This document shows positions 1 through 7,488 of a DNA stretch of 21,137 nucleotides, one piece after another. Position numbers and translations under genes: made by a program. Location: the IMG/VR virus record IMGVR_UViG_3300042484_000680, positions 1 to 21,137 of that record; one strand, written 5' to 3'. Origin of the DNA: a virus. The notes under the pieces are model-generated. The model was not told the DNA's origin and made no database searches. It saw only the letters and a program-made list of their open reading frames with translations. Within the stretch, counting starts at the first letter, position 1. Every line of letters begins with the position of its first letter.

Positions 1-145
1 TTATCGAACAAACGGATCTCTTAAAAATGCAGAGTATGTGGATGCAAACGGATTCTTTATTGGTAATGATGCTAGAGACCTAACTGACTCATTAGCATTG
101 GTGAAATTGGTAGTAGAGCAGGTATACAACAATCAAAAGGGTTAA
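1..145 (+). CDS. DegT/DnrJ/EryC1/StrS-type sugar aminotransferase, C-terminal end (partial)
   Basis: The open frame enters from the left edge (codons from base 2) and stops with TAA at 143-145, so only the last 47 residues are visible. The residues NAEYVDANGFFIGN and the following RDLTDSL resemble the C-terminal end of PLP-dependent sugar aminotransferases/dehydratases of the DegT/StrS type, where a conserved 'NGFFIGNH' segment lies close to the carboxy end. The next gene, a GDP-mannose dehydratase, begins one base after this stop, which fits a two-gene pathway making an amino- or deoxy-sugar from GDP-mannose (for example GDP-perosamine or GDP-colitose-like products). The PLP lysine lies outside the window, so the exact reaction cannot be judged. 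Family assignment rests on a short segment. Confidence 0.55.
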   Translation, partial: YRTNGSLKNAEYVDANGFFIGNDARDLTDSLALVKLVVEQVYNNQKG

Positions 146-146
146 C

Positions 147-1124
147 ATGAAAAAAGCATTTGTTACAGGAATGACCGGTCAAGATGGACCGTATCTAGCA
201 AAATTATTATTAGAAAAAGGTTATCAAGTGTACGGGTTAGTAAAAAGATACAGTAACCCCAACTTAGATAATATTAAATTTTTAGGAATTGAGAACGATG
301 TCGAATTGATAACGGGTGATATAACTGATGAAAACTCAATGAATCATCTTGTAAAATCTATTAGACCTAACGAATTTTATAATTTAGCGGCACAGAGTTT
401 TGTTGGTGCTAGTTGGGATCTTAATAAATTAACCACTGAAGTGAATAGTATTGGTCCTTTGAATATTCTAAATGCAATTCAAAGTAATAGCCCAACTACT
501 AAATTCTATCAAGCAAGTACTAGCGAAATGTACGGCAACAGTAACGGTGAAATGCAAGATGAAAATACAACCTTTAAACCGAGAAGTCCTTACGGAGTTA
601 GCAAATTATATGCACATTGGATGACTATTAACTTTAGAGAAAGTTATAGTATCCATGCATCTAGTGGAATTTTATTCAATCACGAAAGTCCTATTCGTGG
701 TAGAGAATTTGTAACACGTAAAGTTACAGACGGTATTGTTCGAATTAAGCTAGGCCTGCAAGATAAAATCGTCTTGGGTAATTTGGATTCTAAACGAGAT
801 TGGGGATTTGCCGGTGACTTTGTGGAAGCCATGTGGATGATGCTTCAACAAGACGAACCAGGTGACTATGTTGTAAGCACAGGAATACAACATAGCATTA
901 CTGATTTATTAAACATTGGATTTAATCATGTTGGCATTGTTGACTGGAAAAAATATATAGAGTCTGATCCTAGATTCAAACGTCCTGCCGAACTACATAG
1001 TCTCTGTGGTAATAGTTCAAAAGCTAAGAAGATTTTAGGATGGGAACCAAAAACAAATTTTGAAACATTGATTAAAGAAATGGTAGATGTGGATTTAAAA
1101 AGATTGCAGAAAAATAAAGATTAG
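147..1124 (+). CDS. gmd: GDP-mannose 4,6-dehydratase
   Basis: 325-residue short-chain dehydrogenase of the extended (epimerase/dehydratase) type. It converts GDP-D-mannose to GDP-4-keto-6-deoxy-D-mannose with bound NADP. Visible hallmarks are the nucleotide-binding TGMTGQDG at residues 8-15, the catalytic S/T-E pair in TSEMYG (125-130), and YxxxK at Y149/K153 within SPYGVSK. The later FNHESPIRG and GNLDSKRDWGFAGD segments are typical of GMD. It is slightly shorter than cellular GMDs (about 340-370 residues) but all catalytic parts are present. It starts one base after the aminotransferase stop, with AAAAGG about 8 bases upstream of ATG. The gene is AT-richer than the replication genes that follow, which suggests recent acquisition. 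Phage sugar genes of this kind may modify host surface glycans or decorate the virion; that role is inference. Confidence 0.9.
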   Translation: MKKAFVTGMTGQDGPYLAKLLLEKGYQVYGLVKRYSNPNLDNIKFLGIENDVELITGDITDENSMNHLVKSIRPNEFYNLAAQSFVGASWDLNKLTTEVNSIGPLNILNAIQSNSPTTKFYQASTSEMYGNSNGEMQDENTTFKPRSPYGVSKLYAHWMTINFRESYSIHASSGILFNHESPIRGREFVTRKVTDGIVRIKLGLQDKIVLGNLDSKRDWGFAGDFVEAMWMMLQQDEPGDYVVSTGIQHSITDLLNIGFNHVGIVDWKKYIESDPRFKRPAELHSLCGNSSKAKKILGWEPKTNFETLIKEMVDVDLKRLQKNKD

Positions 1125-1125
1125 T

Positions 1126-1410
1126 ATGGGTACACTAACACCCGGCGCAACTTACATATACGAGCAAAATGGTGATGAGGTGTACGCTCGCGAGTTTGGC
1201 AAAACTGATCGCAAATTGATTGGATACAAATACCAAATGCAAAATAAACCAGATCCTCGCACCAATGACGGCAGACCATTACACGAACACATAATGGAAG
1301 ATAAAATGTGGGGTGAGATTCGGAGAGAAGCACGTACCAATATCACTTTACAAAAGGCTCTAGATCGTGCTATAATGATATATAGGCTTAGCAAGGATAA
1401 ACCATTATGA
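1126..1410 (+). CDS. conserved phage hypothetical protein
   Basis: 94 residues, beginning one base after the gmd stop (TAGTATG) and overlapping the next gene by ATGA, so it is translationally coupled on both sides. An N-terminal beta-rich part (GATYIYEQNGDEVYAREFG) is followed by a basic C-terminal helix region (LHEHIMEDKMWGEIRREA, then LQKALDRAIMIYRLSK). No catalytic motif or membrane segment is visible. Proteins with this general look occur among T4-like marine phages, but I recognise no function. Position just before the clamp-loader candidate suggests a replication-associated role, which is inference from context only. Confidence 0.8.
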   Translation: MGTLTPGATYIYEQNGDEVYAREFGKTDRKLIGYKYQMQNKPDPRTNDGRPLHEHIMEDKMWGEIRREARTNITLQKALDRAIMIYRLSKDKPL

Positions 1411-1871
1411 GTAAGTTAGCACTAAAAGATATATTGGAAGCAGTGGATCAAGGCGGTAGAGACCTTTGGGATTTGTTTGATGAAGAACAACGGAAAGATG
1501 TGAAATTCTTCTTGCTCAATAGATATGTCAGTAGTGTACGGACCAGCAACAGAGAAGTACAAGAACACTTTGTATTGGCCACAAATGAATATTTTAACAA
1601 GCATTGGAACTTGTTGTACAAACATCCAAAGCTGTTGTGGCAACTGCTATGTTGCTGTGGTTATGAAAACAAACAGGCATACTTCCATGAATGGATTGGC
1701 AATAAAAAGAAAGCCGGTGAAGGTAAAAAATTAAAACTTCTACAAGAGATGTATCCCAGTAGAAAGATGGATGAATTAGAAATGCTAGCAGACATGATGA
1801 CTACCAAAGAGCTAAAACATCTAGCACAAGAACAATGTTGGGACGATAAAAAAATTGATAAGTTTTTCTAA
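1407..1871 (+). CDS. probable clamp-loader small subunit (gp62-like)
   Basis: 154 residues, all-helical in appearance. The opening part (KDILEAVDQGGRDLWD, then FFLLNRYVSSV) and the C-terminal part (KLLQEMYPSRKMDELEML followed by TTKELKHLAQ) resemble the short gp62 clamp-loader A subunits of T4-like marine phages, which partner gp44 to load the gp45 sliding clamp onto DNA. T4 gp62 is 187 residues and the marine versions are shorter. The start overlaps the previous gene (ATGA) and the stop overlaps the next start (TAATG). The partner gene 44 is not in the window, so this assignment comes from sequence resemblance rather than synteny. A structure-based comparison to Phage_clamp_A would settle it. 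Confidence 0.5.
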   Translation: MSKLALKDILEAVDQGGRDLWDLFDEEQRKDVKFFLLNRYVSSVRTSNREVQEHFVLATNEYFNKHWNLLYKHPKLLWQLLCCCGYENKQAYFHEWIGNKKKAGEGKKLKLLQEMYPSRKMDELEMLADMMTTKELKHLAQEQCWDDKKIDKFF

Positions 1872-2569
1872 TGCTACAGTTAAAAGTGATTGATCAACCA
1901 TATATTTGTGAACACTGCAAAAACAAGTTCTCTAAAGAAAAAACTTTAGTTGTGCATATGTGTGAGCAAAAGCGTAGGCATCTTGCCAAAGGTGAGAAGC
2001 ATGTTCAGATTGGCTATCAAGCATATGTTAGGTTTTATCAAATAGCACAAAAGCAAGACAAGATTAAAACTTATGACGAATTTGCACACAGTTCCTACTA
2101 CAATGCATTTGTTAAGTTTGGTAGCTTTGTTAGTAATGTCAATCCCTTATACCCAGATCAATACATAGACTATGTTGTTAAGAGCGGAGTTAGATTGGAT
2201 CATTGGTGCAGAGATGGACTGTATGAACAATATGTATTACATTTGATTAAAACAGAAAGTGTTGAGACTGCACTGCAAAGAAGTATTGGCCATATGATGG
2301 AATGGGCTGACAAGAACAACAGCGTGTGGCATCACTATTTCAATTACGTAAGTGTTAACAGAGCAGTGTTTGATGTCAAGGATGGAAAGATAAGTCCTTG
2401 GTTATTGTTAAACTGTAGCTCAGGAAAGAAACTATTATCCAACTTCAGTGATGAACAATTGGCTGCGATAAGTACAATGATTGATCCGCCATATTGGATC
2501 AAGCAGTTTAAAAAGTTAAGTGATGATGTAGACTTAGTTAGGCAAGTTGCCAAGGAGTCAAACCTATGA
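1871..2569 (+). CDS. zinc-finger-like phage protein of unknown function
   Basis: 232 residues. The N-terminus carries C13-x2-C16 followed by H29, C31 and H37, compatible with a single C2H2-type or mixed Cys/His zinc-binding finger, and a basic QKRRH stretch (residues 33-37) suited to nucleic acid contact. The remainder is rich in aromatic residues (SSYYNAFVKFGSF, DPPYWIKQFKKL) with no recognisable catalytic motif. It overlaps both neighbours by one to four bases (TAATG at its start, ATGA at its end), so it belongs to the same translational chain as the clamp-loader candidate and the DnaE-like protein. A DNA-binding role in replication or recombination is plausible but only inferred from the finger and context. 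Confidence 0.75.
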   Translation: MLQLKVIDQPYICEHCKNKFSKEKTLVVHMCEQKRRHLAKGEKHVQIGYQAYVRFYQIAQKQDKIKTYDEFAHSSYYNAFVKFGSFVSNVNPLYPDQYIDYVVKSGVRLDHWCRDGLYEQYVLHLIKTESVETALQRSIGHMMEWADKNNSVWHHYFNYVSVNRAVFDVKDGKISPWLLLNCSSGKKLLSNFSDEQLAAISTMIDPPYWIKQFKKLSDDVDLVRQVAKESNL

Positions 2570-2736
2570 GTTCAGAACCAGTTCCATTAAACATGGAAGT
2601 AATAGTAAGTGAAGAAGACCTAGCAGTATATGTAAAGTTTACAGGCTTTGATGATGTAGACTTTGCTAACGAATGGGCAGACAGAATGATTGATGAGTTG
2701 CCATTAAAACTTTTTGAGTCACCGGTAAAACACTAA
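2566..2736 (+). CDS. small acidic protein (56 aa)
   Basis: A 56-residue frame starting with the ATG of an ATGA overlap with the preceding gene and ending TAATG into the next, so both boundaries show the coupling used throughout this operon. The protein is acidic (SEEDLAVYVKFTGFDDVDF, then ADRMIDELP), with no cysteines and no membrane segment. The start and length are well supported by the overlapping junctions although the product is short. Function unknown; it sits directly before the DnaE-like gene. Confidence 0.75.
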   Translation: MSSEPVPLNMEVIVSEEDLAVYVKFTGFDDVDFANEWADRMIDELPLKLFESPVKH

Positions 2737-3314
2737 TGCCAGATATTGATATTGACTTTGCTAATAGAGATCTTGCTCTTAACAAACTAGAGCACGTTAA
2801 GGCCATGCGGCTTGCAGACAATAGTCCAGTTGCACATGCCACAGGCATTTATGCACATCGTATTCCCTATGATCCCGTTAATAACATTGCGGGCATTGAT
2901 TACAAAACAGCAGAAGATCGAGGCTATTTTAAAATTGACTTTTTAAATGTTGGTGTGTATGAACATGTACGAGACGAAGCGCATTTGATAAAACTTATGG
3001 AGACAGAACCATTATGGGATCTACTACAGGACGACAGTTTTACGAGTTTATTGTTTCACATAAACGGGTATGGCGACTTGCTACGCAAGCAGAAGCCAAC
3101 GAGTATCTTAGAACTGGCCGTGTGCCTAGCCTTGATCCGCCCAGGCAAGCGACACCTACAAGACATGACGAAGAAAGATATTATGGAACAGATATGGGAG
3201 AAACCAGCGACTGGTGAGTACCATTTTAAGAAGAGTCATGCTGTGGCCTATGCCACAGCCATAGTGGTGCAGATGAATCAGATCTGTGAAAGCATCAGTT
3301 ACGGGTATAGTTAA
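2736..3314 (+). CDS. miniature DnaE-like (DNA polymerase III alpha) protein
   Basis: 192 residues that read as a condensed, collinear copy of the C-family polymerase palm and fingers. PDIDIDF at residues 2-8 matches the DnaE PDFDVDF motif carrying two catalytic aspartates (here D5 and D7). AHATG at 33-37 matches the KHAGG segment. GYFKIDFLNVG at 63-73 matches VKFDFLGL with the third catalytic aspartate (D68). The segment from LLFHINGYGDLLRK to LALIRPG (about 105-137) matches the DnaE stretch ending ALFRPG. FKKSHAVAYA at 164-173 matches FNKSHSAAYA. The PHP domain, thumb, clamp-binding and OB regions of the roughly 1,100-residue DnaE are absent. It ends by sharing TTAA with a convergent gene. 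Whether it polymerises, regulates or inhibits is unknown. Confidence 0.7.
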   Translation: MPDIDIDFANRDLALNKLEHVKAMRLADNSPVAHATGIYAHRIPYDPVNNIAGIDYKTAEDRGYFKIDFLNVGVYEHVRDEAHLIKLMETEPLWDLLQDDSFTSLLFHINGYGDLLRKQKPTSILELAVCLALIRPGKRHLQDMTKKDIMEQIWEKPATGEYHFKKSHAVAYATAIVVQMNQICESISYGYS

Positions 3315-3682
3315 CGTTTGCGTACCAGTTGAACGCTTTTTCGTTTGATGCGTCTAACTGATAAGTTTAGTAAGTTAACAACTGGTCCCAGTAATATACG
3401 TACATCTTTACTGTTAAAAGTCTTAATACAGTATCGAAAAGGTTCTATTTCACGGCGAAGAAATATGTTTATTGGGATTTGTCTGTTACTTTCCCACCAC
3501 CATGTTTCACCTATTTCTAAAAATATGGTCTTTTCATCAGGCGTTTTAATAGCATCAATGTCGTAAAAGCTGGTTACGTACTGATCCTGATTTATAATGA
3601 TACCGACGTACTCTAACTCCCCGTAGTTAATAACGCTAATAAAGGGTAATTGTTGTTCTGTGGTCTGTCTTAGTTTAACCAT
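3311..3682 (-). CDS. conserved phage protein, MVKLRxTT type
   Basis: 123 residues on the minus strand from ATG 3682 (a longer frame from 3736 is open but would run into the structural gene's start on the other strand). The sequence begins MVKLRQTTEQQLPFISV and has a tryptophan triplet in GETWWWESNR, an IPINIF segment and a very basic tail (RRIKRKSVQLVRKR). I recall close relatives starting at this methionine in T4-like marine phages, always without a known function. The TATAAATA late promoter at 3724-3731 lies 42 bases upstream, inside the opposing structural gene. No good Shine-Dalgarno precedes the start. The stop shares TTAA (3311-3314) with the convergent DnaE-like gene. Confidence 0.8.
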   Translation of the reverse strand: MVKLRQTTEQQLPFISVINYGELEYVGIIINQDQYVTSFYDIDAIKTPDEKTIFLEIGETWWWESNRQIPINIFLRREIEPFRYCIKTFNSKDVRILLGPVVNLLNLSVRRIKRKSVQLVRKR

Positions 3683-3689
3683 ATAAATA
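3682..3689 (+). promoter_or_regulatory. late promoter TATAAATA
   Basis: Exact match to the T4-type late promoter box, 17 bases before the ATG at 3706. Expected transcription start is near 3695, just ahead of the TGAGG ribosome-binding site (3695-3699). It overlaps the start codon of the minus-strand gene. Confidence 0.8.
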
Positions 3690-3705
3690 TATGTTGAGGC
3701 TTCCA

Positions 3706-4539
3706 ATGCAAAAAATTTCAAGTTATTTATATTCAAATCGAATCCAACTCATGGCAGATGTGATAGTGTTGGACGCGGCCTACCCTGTGGAGTGGAAAAT
3801 TGTGTACCAAAGACCAATAAAAATTTATAAAGGCGTGGACAACGTCATTGAACTGGATGTTAAAAACGCTGATCAAAAGCGCATAGACATTTACGGTAAG
3901 ACAATCAAGTTTGTGGTTATGGATCAAACTGATAAAGAAGTTAATACATACACGGCCACTGTGCTGGATGATGGCAGTACTGTGGGTGTCAAAGGTTTGG
4001 CTAAGGTAACAATCAGCGCCGCAGACACAACGGCATTACAAGCACAGTATTTGAAGTTTAGTGTGTATATGCTTAACAACGACTCAACTAAGACTGTGTT
4101 GTACGGTGACACACGATTTGGTGCTCACGGCACACTTGAACTACTTGGTGGAGTGCTTCCAGTAACACGACCAATACAGCGTTACGACGACTTTCAACAA
4201 CAAACAAACTATCAGGGATTGGCCATATCGGATAGGATTATAACACACTACAGTAGCGCAATACCAGTCAAGTATTATGAAGCAACACCGACTACCACTA
4301 TTGATGTATCCGTATCGGTTACTGGCTTTACTGGTTCCGTTACCATTGAAGCAACCAAAAATATTGTAACCGGACATGAAGCGTTTCTACATCCAATAAT
4401 TATTCAAACTCAAACATTTACTGTGGCTAGAAGTACTCCAGTGTTGTTTACGGATATTAACATAGCCGATTACACATATATACGAGTTAGTTACATCAAT
4501 ACAACCGGAACTGTTGACTTTTTCACTGTAGCCAGTTAA
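3706..4539 (+). CDS. virion structural protein (MQKISSYLY type)
   Basis: 277 residues from ATG 3706. Open ATGs also exist at 3691 and 3751, but 3706 has TGAGG six bases upstream, an exact TATAAATA 17 bases upstream, and gives the N-terminus MQKISSYLYSNRIQL that I recognise from T4-like marine phage structural proteins. A second recognisable segment is YQRPIKIYKGVDNVIELDVKNADQKRIDI, here cited by its ends (about residues 35-63). The rest is beta-rich with many Thr/Val/Ser (ATPTTTIDVSVSVTGFTG), as in baseplate, neck or fibre-associated proteins. Its exact position in the particle is unknown. Late promoter plus strong ribosome-binding site fit abundant late expression. Confidence 0.75.
   Translation: MQKISSYLYSNRIQLMADVIVLDAAYPVEWKIVYQRPIKIYKGVDNVIELDVKNADQKRIDIYGKTIKFVVMDQTDKEVNTYTATVLDDGSTVGVKGLAKVTISAADTTALQAQYLKFSVYMLNNDSTKTVLYGDTRFGAHGTLELLGGVLPVTRPIQRYDDFQQQTNYQGLAISDRIITHYSSAIPVKYYEATPTTTIDVSVSVTGFTGSVTIEATKNIVTGHEAFLHPIIIQTQTFTVARSTPVLFTDINIADYTYIRVSYINTTGTVDFFTVAS
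3724..3731 (-). promoter_or_regulatory. late promoter TATAAATA (minus strand)
   Basis: TATTTATA on the plus strand, that is TATAAATA reading leftward. It is encoded inside the opposing structural gene, in the codons for its SYLY residues. Expected start near 3718, serving the gene that begins at 3682. Confidence 0.65.
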
Positions 4540-4549
4540 AATAAGGCAT

Positions 4550-5545
4550 ATGAGCCTTATCGCCGACACACTACTAGCCTACTTACCTCCCAAGCGAAAA
4601 CACACCCCTAGTGGGTGGATCAGTTTCAATGCTCCGTGTTGCGTACACAATGGCAACAACGTTGACAAGCGTATGCGTGGTGGCTTTATCATAAATGGCG
4701 GTGATGCTGTCAGTTATCATTGCTTTAACTGTGGATTCAAAAGCAGTTGGCAACCTGGAAGATTGGTTGGACCAAAACTTAAGAATCTAATGCGTTGGCT
4801 CAGCATACCCGACGATCTCATTAACAAAATGGTATTTGATGCCATGCGTGTTAAGGAAGATTCTGAATTGGGAAGTAAACTACAACTGGTACCCACATTC
4901 ACTCCTAGAGCATTGCCCTTAAACAGTGAGCCCGTTGAGCACTGGTTAGAAAACAAAGTAAACAAACATCTAATGCCCGTGTTGGAATATATCAACAGTA
5001 GAGCATTATACTTAGAAGACTATCCATTTTATTGGAGCAATGATCTAGGATTTAGAAGTAGACTCATAGTTCCGTTTTATCATAACAAACAAGTTGTGGG
5101 TTGGACTGCTCGTAGTGTTAACGGACAGATGCCCAAGTATCTAAGTGAGCAACAGCCTGGCTATGTGTTTAACCTAGATAGGCAACATTGGGACCGCAAG
5201 TATGTTATAGTATGTGAAGGACCGTTTGATGCTATCAGCATTGACGGAGTAGCCCTGTTGGGCAGTGAGATCAAGCAGGGTCAACACTTGCTGATCAATC
5301 AACTACAGAGACAGATCATTCTAGTTCCAGATAGGGATGCCGCTGGAGAAAAGACTGTGGAACAGGCAATTGAATTTGGATGGAGTGTAAGTTTCCCACC
5401 ATGGCCCGAAGGTATTAAAGACGTTAATGATGCTGTCAGGATCTTGGGAAGACCAGCTACACTATGGCTAATTATTAACTCCGCAGTACAAACAGAACTT
5501 AAAATTAAATTACAATCAAGAAATTGGTTTAGGAAAGAACAATGA
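4550..5545 (+). CDS. DNA primase (gp61-like, DnaG type)
   Basis: 331 residues, close to T4 gp61 (342). It synthesises RNA primers for lagging-strand replication together with the gp41-type helicase encoded next. The N-terminal zinc ribbon is C30/C31-x-H33 paired with C58-x2-C61 (YHCFNCGF). The Toprim domain follows: CEGPFDA with E223 (222-228), then VPDRDAAG with D261 and D263 (259-266), then KDVNDAV (290-296). The start at 4550 has AAGG upstream and gives a zinc ribbon at the expected distance from the N-terminus. It begins 10 bases after the structural gene, apparently without its own promoter, and overlaps the helicase gene by ATGA, so primase and helicase are co-translated. Confidence 0.9.
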   Translation: MSLIADTLLAYLPPKRKHTPSGWISFNAPCCVHNGNNVDKRMRGGFIINGGDAVSYHCFNCGFKSSWQPGRLVGPKLKNLMRWLSIPDDLINKMVFDAMRVKEDSELGSKLQLVPTFTPRALPLNSEPVEHWLENKVNKHLMPVLEYINSRALYLEDYPFYWSNDLGFRSRLIVPFYHNKQVVGWTARSVNGQMPKYLSEQQPGYVFNLDRQHWDRKYVIVCEGPFDAISIDGVALLGSEIKQGQHLLINQLQRQIILVPDRDAAGEKTVEQAIEFGWSVSFPPWPEGIKDVNDAVRILGRPATLWLIINSAVQTELKIKLQSRNWFRKEQ

Positions 5546-6960
5546 AACAAAACGTAGATTACGGATATGATGTACAGCGTATATATTTGGAAATGATGTT
5601 GGCAGATGCACAGACTTATGTGCGTTGCCAAAGCATCTTTGATCCCACGCTGTTTGATAGAAAGCTACAAAAGCCCGCGGAGTTTCTACAACACTATGTA
5701 AGCGAACACAATGTATTACCCACTCCAGACATTATCAATGCAACAACTGGCAGTGACTTTAAAACAATCACGGATATGCGTGATGAACACTTTGATTGGT
5801 TACTCAGCGACTTTGAAACGTTTACTAGACACAAGGGTCTTGAACGTGCCATTCTTGAAAGTGCAGACTTATTGGAAAAGGGTGAGTATGGTCCAGTAGA
5901 AGAAAAGATCAAACAGGCAGTGCAAATTGGTCTGCAAAAAGACATGGGTACTGATTACTTTTTAGATCCTAGAGCACGTTTGATGAAGATCAAAGACAAG
6001 AATGGACAAGTGAGTACAGGTTGGAAAAGCGTGGATGATAGATTGTTTGGTGGAATGAACAGAGGTGAGCTCAACATCTTTGCAGGCGGATCGGGAGCAG
6101 GTAAAAGTTTGTTCCTGGCTAATCTAGGCTGTAACTGGGCATTGGCCGGACTTAATGTAATATATCTAACATTGGAACTGAGTGAAGAGTTGGTCAGTAT
6201 GCGTGTGGACAGTATGCTTACTGGAATCCCCACTAGAGAGATTTTTAAAAGCATTGATGATGTTGAAATGAAAGTGCGTGTGATTGGCAAGAAGTCGGGA
6301 CACTTTCAAGTCAAATACATGCCCAGTGGTAAGACTGCAAACGATGTACGTGCTTACTTGAAAGAATATGAAATCAAAATGGGACACAAGGTAGATGTAC
6401 TACTAGTGGACTATTTGGACTTGTTAATGCCTATTAGTAAGAAGATTTCACCAGCAGACTTGTTTATCAAGGACAAGTATGTGAGTGAAGAACTGCGTAA
6501 CCTAGCAGTGGAAAAGAACTGTGTGTTTGTCACAGCGGCACAGTTGAATAGGGGTGCAGTAGAAGAAGTGGAGTTTGATCACAGCCATATCAGCGGTGGA
6601 TTGAGTAAGATCCAAACTGCGGACAACGTGTTTGGTATTTTTACAAGTCGTGCTATGCGTGAGCGGGGACGTTATCAAATACAACTAATGAAAACACGAT
6701 CAAGCAGTGGTGTTGGTATGAAGATTGATTTGGAATTTGATTTGGACAGTTTGCGTATTAGGGACTTGGATGAAACTGAAGATGTCAACGGTGCTGCCAC
6801 TAGACCAGGTAGCAGTATGTTGGATACGATTAGACAGCGTCAAAGCACAGTGACTCCAGCGGCATTGGAAGATGGCGCCAACGCTCCCAAGATTACAGCA
6901 CAGGTTGAAAGTACAAAACTTAGACAGTTACTCAACAACATGGGCTCAGATGACATATAA
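5542..6960 (+). CDS. replicative DNA helicase (gp41-like, DnaB family)
   Basis: 472 residues, similar to T4 gp41 (475). Hexameric 5'-to-3' helicase that unwinds the fork and stimulates the primase. The N-terminal helical domain (about 1-135) precedes a RecA-like ATPase: Walker A GGSGAGKS at 182-189, the conserved LTLELSEE at 209-216, Walker B VDVLLVDYLDLL at 284-295, TAAQLNR (331-337) with the conserved Gln, and MKTRSSSG near 383-390 as the arginine-finger/DNA-loop end. The C-terminal 80 residues are polar and probably disordered. Its ATG overlaps the primase stop (ATGA), the classic T4 61-41 functional pair fused into one translational unit. Confidence 0.92.
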   Translation: MKQNVDYGYDVQRIYLEMMLADAQTYVRCQSIFDPTLFDRKLQKPAEFLQHYVSEHNVLPTPDIINATTGSDFKTITDMRDEHFDWLLSDFETFTRHKGLERAILESADLLEKGEYGPVEEKIKQAVQIGLQKDMGTDYFLDPRARLMKIKDKNGQVSTGWKSVDDRLFGGMNRGELNIFAGGSGAGKSLFLANLGCNWALAGLNVIYLTLELSEELVSMRVDSMLTGIPTREIFKSIDDVEMKVRVIGKKSGHFQVKYMPSGKTANDVRAYLKEYEIKMGHKVDVLLVDYLDLLMPISKKISPADLFIKDKYVSEELRNLAVEKNCVFVTAAQLNRGAVEEVEFDHSHISGGLSKIQTADNVFGIFTSRAMRERGRYQIQLMKTRSSSGVGMKIDLEFDLDSLRIRDLDETEDVNGAATRPGSSMLDTIRQRQSTVTPAALEDGANAPKITAQVESTKLRQLLNNMGSDDI

Positions 6961-6971
6961 TATGCTAATTT

Positions 6972-6979
6972 TATAAATA
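6972..6979 (+). promoter_or_regulatory. late promoter TATAAATA
   Basis: Exact late-promoter box 12 bases after the helicase stop. The predicted start lies near 6985, followed by AAAAAGGAAAC (about 6997-7007) and ATG 7018. Confidence 0.8.
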
Positions 6980-7017
6980 CAAGCATTAACACATAACAAA
7001 AAGGAAACGGCACTAAA

Positions 7018-7488
7018 ATGCTTGATTGTATCACACACGTAGATGATCCACGTACTGCAATAATCAAAGATGATCCAGTGCGTCCCAACATAGCCATCGA
7101 AGACAGAATCAACGATAGAGCCAAGATTTATCTATGGTGTGAAGAAGATTCAATACGTAGTGCGGTGTGTGTTGCGCTTTGTGATGCTGTTCCAGACAGT
7201 GAGAACACACTACTAAGTCCACCAGTGGGCGAGCTAACAGTGGCAGTGGCCTATACCATTTGGAGTTACAGTGCGGGAGCGGCACAAAAGCTGATCTTTG
7301 CGCTACGTGACCAATTGCCCGAAAGCATTGTCAAGATGGTGACCTTGAGCCCACAAACAGAAATGGCCCGCAAGTTCCATGAACGTAACGGCGCCAAATT
7401 GGTCAGAGAAAATGCGGATACTTGGAACTTTGAGTATGCCATTGCCAAGGATGTTGTTGAACTAAAACAACAACAGGCCGAGCATTAA
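7018..7488 (+). CDS. GNAT-fold acetyltransferase-like protein
   Basis: 156 residues. The C-terminal half looks like the GNAT N-acetyltransferase core: a YSAGAAQKLIFALRD helix where the acetyl-CoA pyrophosphate loop and following helix would be, then VTLSPQTEMARKFHERNGAKLVREN, which here spans residues about 107-131 and resembles the GNAT segment 'ArkFYerhGF'. The Q/RxxGxG/A loop is imperfect, so activity is uncertain. The first 30 residues are an extra N-terminal extension. It has its own TATAAATA late promoter (6972-6979) and a strong AAGGAAAC ribosome-binding site. The stop shares TTAA (7485-7488) with the convergent gene. Similar proteins occur in T4-like marine phages; substrate unknown. 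Confidence 0.6.
   Translation: MLDCITHVDDPRTAIIKDDPVRPNIAIEDRINDRAKIYLWCEEDSIRSAVCVALCDAVPDSENTLLSPPVGELTVAVAYTIWSYSAGAAQKLIFALRDQLPESIVKMVTLSPQTEMARKFHERNGAKLVRENADTWNFEYAIAKDVVELKQQQAEH

Noticed and set aside
3691-3705. Upstream ATG at 3691 as the start of the structural protein
   Set aside because: It would precede the expected transcription start and lacks a ribosome-binding site, while ATG 3706 has TGAGG six bases upstream and the familiar N-terminus.
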